Shown here: one piece after another, positions 6,638-11,280 of the stretch
How positions within the stretch are numbered: position 1 is the first letter of the stretch
How the letters are laid out: each line of letters begins with the position of its first letter
NCBI GenBank assembly: GCA_900550835.1
Contig: URTP01000063.1
Coordinates: 1-11,280 of the forward strand
Reading direction: 5' to 3'
DNA length: 11,280 nucleotides
DNA from: an uncultured Collinsella sp.
GTDB lineage: Bacteria > Actinomycetota > Coriobacteriia > Coriobacteriales > Coriobacteriaceae
The notes under the pieces: generated by a model
The model's database searches: none
The model's input: only the letters and a program-made list of their open reading frames with translations
Told to the model about the DNA's origin: nothing
Position numbers and translations under genes: made by a program

Positions 6638-7318
6638 CTATTCGGGCCAAATAAACTGGGTACGGTCTGCCTCGCCACCGTCAATGAGCAGGCTCTGCCC
6701 GGTCATAAACCGGTTGGTCACGCCCACAAAGTAGATCCACTCGGCGATCTCTTGGGCGGTGGCCCAGCGTTTAAGCGGCGTGAGCTCCATAATCTGGTTC
6801 CACAGGTGTTCGTCTTCCATCACGCAACGGTTGAGCGGCGTGATAACGCCGCCCGGGTCCACACTGTTGGCGATGGCCTGCGGCGCCAAGCGGTTTGCAA
6901 GGTTCTTGGTGTAGGCGATAACGCCGCCCTTGCTGGCAGCATAGGCGGGAAACTCCGATCCCGTATGCCCGCTCGCCGACCCCACATTGACCACGGATGT
7001 AATAGCCGGCGCCGGCTTGGCGGCAAGCCCCTCCCCCACAAAGGCGTAGCGCTCGGTCACGTTGATGGTGCCGCACAGGTTGGCGGCAATATCGTCGGCC
7101 GAGTCCTGCGTACCAGCAACATTCACGATCACCTGGGGTTCAAGCTCGCCTGGAAACGAGTCCGGCTCGCGGACATCGACGATCAGATGGCGATAGCGCT
7201 CGTGCTCGATCGCTGCCGGCAGCAAATCAAAGCCCACGACCTCGTGGCCCTCGTCCAAAAAGCATTGCACGCACGCGGCTCCGATACCGCCCGAAGCGCC
7301 CGTGATCAAAACCCGCAT
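6638..7318 (-). CDS. Short-chain dehydrogenase/reductase (SDR)
   Basis: A 226-residue classical SDR. The Rossmann motif TGASGGIG is at 6-13, NVAG at 66-69, and the catalytic set is S114 or S116 (VGSAS), Y126 and K130 (YAASK), followed by DPGGVITPL (154-162). D31 at the end of the second strand favours NAD(H) over NADP(H). The protein is about 20-25 residues shorter than typical members, mainly through shortened segments after strand three. The substrate is unknown. The ATG follows GGAGCAAGT, and the gene begins 9 bases after the VUT-family transporter stop, whose TAA abuts the binding site. The two are almost certainly one operon, so the enzyme may act in the same salvage process or simply share expression. 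Confidence 0.88.
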   Translation of the reverse strand: MRVLITGASGGIGAACVQCFLDEGHEVVGFDLLPAAIEHERYRHLIVDVREPDSFPGELEPQVIVNVAGTQDSADDIAANLCGTINVTERYAFVGEGLAAKPAPAITSVVNVGSASGHTGSEFPAYAASKGGVIAYTKNLANRLAPQAIANSVDPGGVITPLNRCVMEDEHLWNQIMELTPLKRWATAQEIAEWIYFVGVTNRFMTGQSLLIDGGEADRTQFIWPE

Positions 7319-7327
7319 ACTTGCTCC

Positions 7328-8050
7328 TTAGGCGGTTGCGTGGCGCTCGAGATACTCGGCGCCCACATTCTCGCGCTCCCAGCCGCGCACGACCTTGTAG
7401 CCCACAGGGCTCAGGAAGACCTCGCACAGCAGCTCGGCAACAGCGCCGGTCAGCGAGCACATAAGGACCTGCACCCAGGTCCAACCAAAGAACGTGTGGC
7501 TCACCACAATGGCAAAGACCAGGTTGTCGATAAACTGGCCAACGCCTGTAGACACATAGGAGCGGAAGGCAAAGCTCGCAAAGTTATTCTTTTTGAGCAT
7601 ACGGCCGAGCGACTGGTTGAGCGTGGAGTTAACGACGGCAGAGACGAGCATGGCGAGCGAAGATCCAAACACCACGTACCAGGTGCCGCCGATGGTGGCG
7701 TTAAGGGCGGTGTTGACCTCGATCATACCCGTGTCGTAGTAGGCGCCCCACATGCCGGGCGTGAGCGAGCATGCCCAAAAGCACAGGCTCACAGCCAGGT
7801 TGACCAGCAGTGCGAGGATAGAGATTTTGATGGATGCCTTGGCGCCAAAGCGCTTGCAGATCATGTCCTGGCACAAAAACGAAACCCAGCTCACCACAAA
7901 GCCGCAATCGAGTGCCAGATACGGCAGGCTGATGAGCTCTTTGTTGGCCAGCAGGTTCATCATGATAACGCTCACGATAAACAGCGAAACCGTTGCCGCG
8001 GGAATGCTCCGCAACAGGACCTTGTAGTCCTCCATGACCTTCTTGATCAT
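7328..8050 (-). CDS. VUT/YhhQ-family membrane protein, probable queuosine precursor transporter
   Basis: A 240-residue protein with about six spans. The VUT (DUF165, YhhQ) pattern is visible: SVIMMNLLANKELISL (27-42), then SWVSFLCQDMICKRFGAKASIKIS (54-77), matching the family's F-x-x-x-D-x-x-x-R-x-FGA-x-x-A block. Later comes RSYVSTGVGQFIDNLVFAIVV (about 163-183), matching STxxGNxxDTLxFF of YhhQ. E. coli YhhQ imports preQ0 and preQ1 for the queuosine tRNA modification. The ATG follows AAAGGAGTACATA. The gene has its own promoter and a leader that can fold like a preQ1-I riboswitch, which supports the assignment. Members of the family carrying other substrates cannot be excluded. Confidence 0.82.
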   Translation of the reverse strand: MIKKVMEDYKVLLRSIPAATVSLFIVSVIMMNLLANKELISLPYLALDCGFVVSWVSFLCQDMICKRFGAKASIKISILALLVNLAVSLCFWACSLTPGMWGAYYDTGMIEVNTALNATIGGTWYVVFGSSLAMLVSAVVNSTLNQSLGRMLKKNNFASFAFRSYVSTGVGQFIDNLVFAIVVSHTFFGWTWVQVLMCSLTGAVAELLCEVFLSPVGYKVVRGWERENVGAEYLERHATA

Positions 8051-8056
8051 TATGTA

Positions 8057-8106
8057 CTCCTTTGGTTTTAGGTTTAACGAGCAGGATATCGGACCCGAAC
8101 TGCTCG
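8057..8106 (-). promoter_or_regulatory. Candidate class I preQ1 riboswitch in the transporter leader
   Basis: In the leader RNA, CGAGCAG (8106-8100) and CUGCUCG (8084-8078) form a perfect 7-base P1. The loop between them begins UUC and ends with C directly before the 3' P1 strand, as in preQ1-I aptamers, where that C reads the ligand. An A-rich tail, GUUAAACCUAAAACC, follows and runs into the ribosome binding site AAAGGAG. Loop GGGU can pair with tail ACCU, and loop UCC with the GGA of the binding site; either would close the H-type pseudoknot. The loop is about 15 bases, some three longer than in the B. subtilis queC aptamer. Position, fold and downstream gene agree; homology is untested. 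Confidence 0.5.
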
Positions 8107-8135
8107 GCCGCCACGGTCTTGAGGCGACGGTGGGT

Positions 8136-8164
8136 ATGATAGCCGCTCACGCGGCGGCAGGCAA
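8136..8164 (-). promoter_or_regulatory. Promoter of the transporter-SDR operon
   Basis: On the minus strand TTGCCT (8164-8159), a 17-base spacer and TATCAT (8141-8136) form the best sigma-A promoter in the window. Transcription would begin near 8129, about 23 bases before the riboswitch-like P1 stem, giving a leader of roughly 80 bases. The element lies between the prfC terminator and the leader, so this is an independent unit. Confidence 0.6.
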
Positions 8165-8201
8165 GCAAACGGCGCGGCGGCCCCACAGGATCACCGCGCC
8201 G
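8163..8201 (-). terminator. Hairpin terminator after prfC
   Basis: CGGCGCGG (minus strand, 8201-8194) pairs perfectly with CCGCGCCG (8177-8170). Further pairing between TCC and GGG is possible inside. The stem is followed by TTTGCTTG, a modest U-tract, and begins 5 bases after the prfC stop codon. Confidence 0.6.
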
Positions 8202-8206
8202 GTGCG

Positions 8207-9820
<1,614 letters not shown>

Positions 9821-9867
9821 GCGGATCCTTTCTTGCATTGAGTGCATTACGTCGTTGTAACCGCACT

Positions 9868-9873
9868 ATTGTA
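9868..9873 (-). promoter_or_regulatory. Possible -10 element of prfC
   Basis: TACAAT on the minus strand lies 47 bases before the chosen prfC start and matches five of six bases of the consensus. The expected -35 position holds no good match, so the call is weak. Confidence 0.3.
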
Positions 9874-9953
9874 GCCGCGAAATCCCGCCATAGGGCACCT
9901 ATCAGGACAAATTCATCAGCTGAGCTCGCTGCGCCGGGCAGCCGCCTCAAGGA

Positions 9954-10174
9954 TTGTCTCGATCTGTAACAGTAAGACGGGTTTCGAGCCTCCACCTGTT
10001 ACAGATTGAGACAAACGGACAGGCCCGCCGCCACAATCTCAATCTGTAACATCTAGCCGCGCAAATCGACTCTTACCGTTACAGATCAAGACAAATAGGC
10101 AGGCGGGCAAATAACATCTCAATCTGTAACAGCAAGCAACCCAAAACGGACCTAGGTGTTACAGATTGAGATTG
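9954..10174. repeat. Array of three imperfect palindromes with an exact 80-base period
   Basis: A 14-base core, TCT[CT][AG]ATCTGTAAC, occurs six times in alternating orientation. ATCTGTAAC starts at 9962, 10042 and 10122, and its complement GTTACAGAT starts at 9998, 10078 and 10158, so both series step by exactly 80 bases. Each pair forms a hairpin. Unit 1 has 19-base arms (9954-9972 and 9996-10014, 18 of 19 complementary, the odd one a G-U in plus-strand RNA). Unit 2 has three arm differences. Unit 3 is perfect over 16 bases (10116-10131 and 10157-10172). The loops keep their length but diverge in sequence. Spacers between units share ACAAA...CAGGC...GC, so the array probably arose by tandem duplication. 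No protein frame fits. The rest of 9821-10297 is the prfC leader and the gntR promoter. Confidence 0.9.
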
Positions 10175-10219
10175 TTTTGGAGCAAGCGCGGCGCCGGCGG
10201 TCTATTCCACATTTAGCTC

Positions 10220-10249
10220 TTGCGTAACTGTGCATAGTGTATATATACT
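10220..10249 (+). promoter_or_regulatory. Promoter of the gntR-ABC operon
   Basis: TTGCGT (10220-10225), an 18-base spacer and TATACT (10244-10249) form a good sigma-A promoter with transcription starting near 10256. The -10 overlaps the palindrome GTATATATAC (10239-10248), a candidate repressor site. Confidence 0.6.
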
Positions 10250-10275
10250 GTGCTTACCGGTTATATACACGTGTA
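10237..10275. promoter_or_regulatory. Two candidate GntR/YtrA operators over the promoter
   Basis: GTATATATAC (10239-10248) and TACACGTGTA (10266-10275) are both perfect ten-base palindromes. The first is flanked by GTGTA and the second by TATATACAC, so both contain the GTGTA/TACAC half-sites expected of YtrA-type repressors. One covers the -10 and the other lies 10-20 bases after the start, a layout that fits autorepression. Confidence 0.45.
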
Positions 10276-10297
10276 GCCCAACAGCTAAGGAGCCGCT

Positions 10298-10678
10298 GTG
10301 GACATCATCCTATCCAATTCGAGCGACAAGCCCATCTACGAACAGATATCCTCGCAGGTCAAAGCTCAGATCCTTTCGGGCGCGCTCGCTGCGGGAGCCA
10401 AACTCCCCAGCATCCGTGCACTCGCGAGCGATCTTGGCGTGAGCGTCATCACCACCAAGCGCGCCTACGCCGACCTGGAGCAACTCGGCTTTATCTGCAC
10501 CGTGCAGGGCAAGGGCTGTTTTGTCGCCGAGGGCAACCAAGAACTCTTGCGCGAAAACCAGCTCTGCCATATCGAAGAGCTGCTTGCGAAAGCGGCGAGC
10601 CAAGCCGAAGCCTTGGGCGTCACGCGCGACAAGCTGCACGAGATGCTCGACCTCGTAGCCCCCGAAACCATGCAGTAG
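10298..10678 (+). CDS. GntR-family regulator, YtrA subfamily
   Basis: At 126 residues this is a short YtrA-type GntR protein: a winged helix-turn-helix (about 9-77) and a small helical dimerisation tail, with no large effector domain. The family signature runs KPIYEQISSQVKAQILSGALAAGAKLPSIRALASDLGVSVITTKRAYADLEQLGFICTVQGKGCFV (11-76). Translation starts at GTG (10298), preceded by AAGGAG five bases away. The stop is 23 bases before the ABC ATPase gene, the usual YtrA-ABC operon order, in which the repressor controls its own exporter. Palindromes at the promoter are likely binding sites. Confidence 0.92.
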   Translation: MDIILSNSSDKPIYEQISSQVKAQILSGALAAGAKLPSIRALASDLGVSVITTKRAYADLEQLGFICTVQGKGCFVAEGNQELLRENQLCHIEELLAKAASQAEALGVTRDKLHEMLDLVAPETMQ

Positions 10679-10701
10679 CCATCTGCAAGAAAGGCTATAC
10701 C

Positions 10702-11280
10702 ATGCAAAACTTGCTAGAAATCAAAGGCATCTCACGCCGTGTGAGCGACCGTTTTTCGCTACGCGACGTCACGCTCGCCGTGGAGCCTGGCCAGATCGTT
10801 GGCTTTGTTGGTGCCAACGGTGCTGGCAAAACAACGACGATTCGAGCCGCGCTCGGGCTTATCAAACTCGATGCCGGCGAGGTGCGCCTGTTTGGGCAGC
10901 GCTGTGGCGCCGAGGCGCCCGATGAATCGCAACGCCACCTGCGCTCCCGCGTCGGTCTTGTCCTGGACACGTGTCCTTTCCCCTCCACGCTCAAGGTAGG
11001 CCAGATCGAGAGGCTCGTAGGCCCGGCGTACCCCACGTGGAGTAGCGAAACGTTCGCCAGATTTATCGACCGATTTGGCCTTGATCCCAAAGCCAAGGTC
11101 AAAGACCTCTCCCGCGGCATGGGCATGAAGCTGCAGCTCGCCTGTGCGCTCAGCCACAATGCCAAGCTGCTCGTTTTGGACGAAGCCACCGCGGGCCTCG
11201 ATCCCATGGCGCGCGAGGAACTACTCGATGAGCTGCTCGCCTTTGTTTCCGACGGCCAGCGCAGCGTACTGCTCTCGAGC
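10702..11280 (+). CDS. ABC exporter ATP-binding protein, cut by right window edge
   Basis: The first 193 residues of an ABC ATPase are visible and in frame to the edge. Walker A is GANGAGKT (37-44), Walker B is LLVLDEAT (156-163) and the D-loop is AGLDP (164-168). The signature is LSRGM (136-140) in place of LSGGQ. The Q-loop region reads VGLVLDTCPFPSTL (84-97), with D89 where most ATPases have Q. Both changes are common in the YtrB/BcrA-like ATPases paired with GntR regulators, so they are family traits and not decay. The ATG follows AGAAAGG. A membrane subunit gene should lie just past the edge. Such exporters typically answer cell-envelope stress, but the substrate here is unknown. Confidence 0.93.
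   Translation, partial: MQNLLEIKGISRRVSDRFSLRDVTLAVEPGQIVGFVGANGAGKTTTIRAALGLIKLDAGEVRLFGQRCGAEAPDESQRHLRSRVGLVLDTCPFPSTLKVGQIERLVGPAYPTWSSETFARFIDRFGLDPKAKVKDLSRGMGMKLQLACALSHNAKLLVLDEATAGLDPMAREELLDELLAFVSDGQRSVLLSS

Noticed and set aside
6575..8071. Plus-strand open frame of 498 codons across the SDR and transporter genes
   Set aside because: It is antisense to two well-supported genes and runs through their terminator hairpin. The protein is rich in R, H, D and A with no family signature.
8057..8106. preQ1 class II or III riboswitch
   Set aside because: The leader is too short for the multi-stem folds of those classes. The single hairpin with an A-rich tail fits class I better.
9954..10174. 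CRISPR array
   Set aside because: The repeated elements alternate in orientation and pair with one another. A direct repeat with unique spacers is absent, spacers between units resemble each other, and there are no cas genes.

Overview
The window looks like a chromosomal segment of a high-GC, Gram-positive gut actinobacterium of the Coriobacteriia, most likely Collinsella or a close relative. This is inferred from the strongly C/G-biased third codon positions, the near-universal AAGGAG-type ribosome binding sites, the gene families present and the style of the short intergenic repeats. No marker in the window fixes the species. There are thirteen protein genes in many short transcription units on alternating strands, with no tRNA, rRNA, insertion sequence, prophage or CRISPR array.

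Left third (1-3845). A partial RsmJ-like 16S rRNA methyltransferase leaves the left edge on the minus strand. Upstream of it on the same strand is a 47-residue single-span membrane microprotein with a very good ribosome binding site. A four-span membrane protein of unknown function follows on the plus strand. Then come an RlmA-type 23S rRNA guanine methyltransferase (minus) and a MATE-family efflux protein (plus). The rlmA-like gene is bracketed by short intergenic repeats and hairpins carrying a GGGAC core.

Middle (3846-6636). A LysR regulator (minus) and an EamA/DMT transporter (plus) are divergently arranged around a shared control region. That region holds an ATTA-N8-TAAT dyad with T-N11-A geometry, a classical LysR box. 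The family 1 uracil-DNA glycosylase gene ung follows on the plus strand and ends at a strong hairpin shared with the convergent operon.

Right (6637-11280). On the minus strand, prfC (release factor 3) is followed by a hairpin terminator, then a good promoter, then a short leader that can fold like a class I preQ1 riboswitch. After the leader come a VUT/YhhQ-family (queuosine precursor transporter) gene and an SDR oxidoreductase separated by 9 bases. On the far side of prfC lies a 220-base array of three imperfect palindromes with an exact 80-base period; nothing coding explains it. Beyond the array is a plus-strand YtrA-type GntR repressor gene, with two palindromic candidate operators at its own promoter, and the start of an ABC exporter ATPase gene cut by the right edge.

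The most interesting items are the 80-base-period palindrome array (9954-10174) and the candidate preQ1 riboswitch leader (8057-8106). The microprotein (533-676) and the repeats flanking the rlmA-like gene come next.
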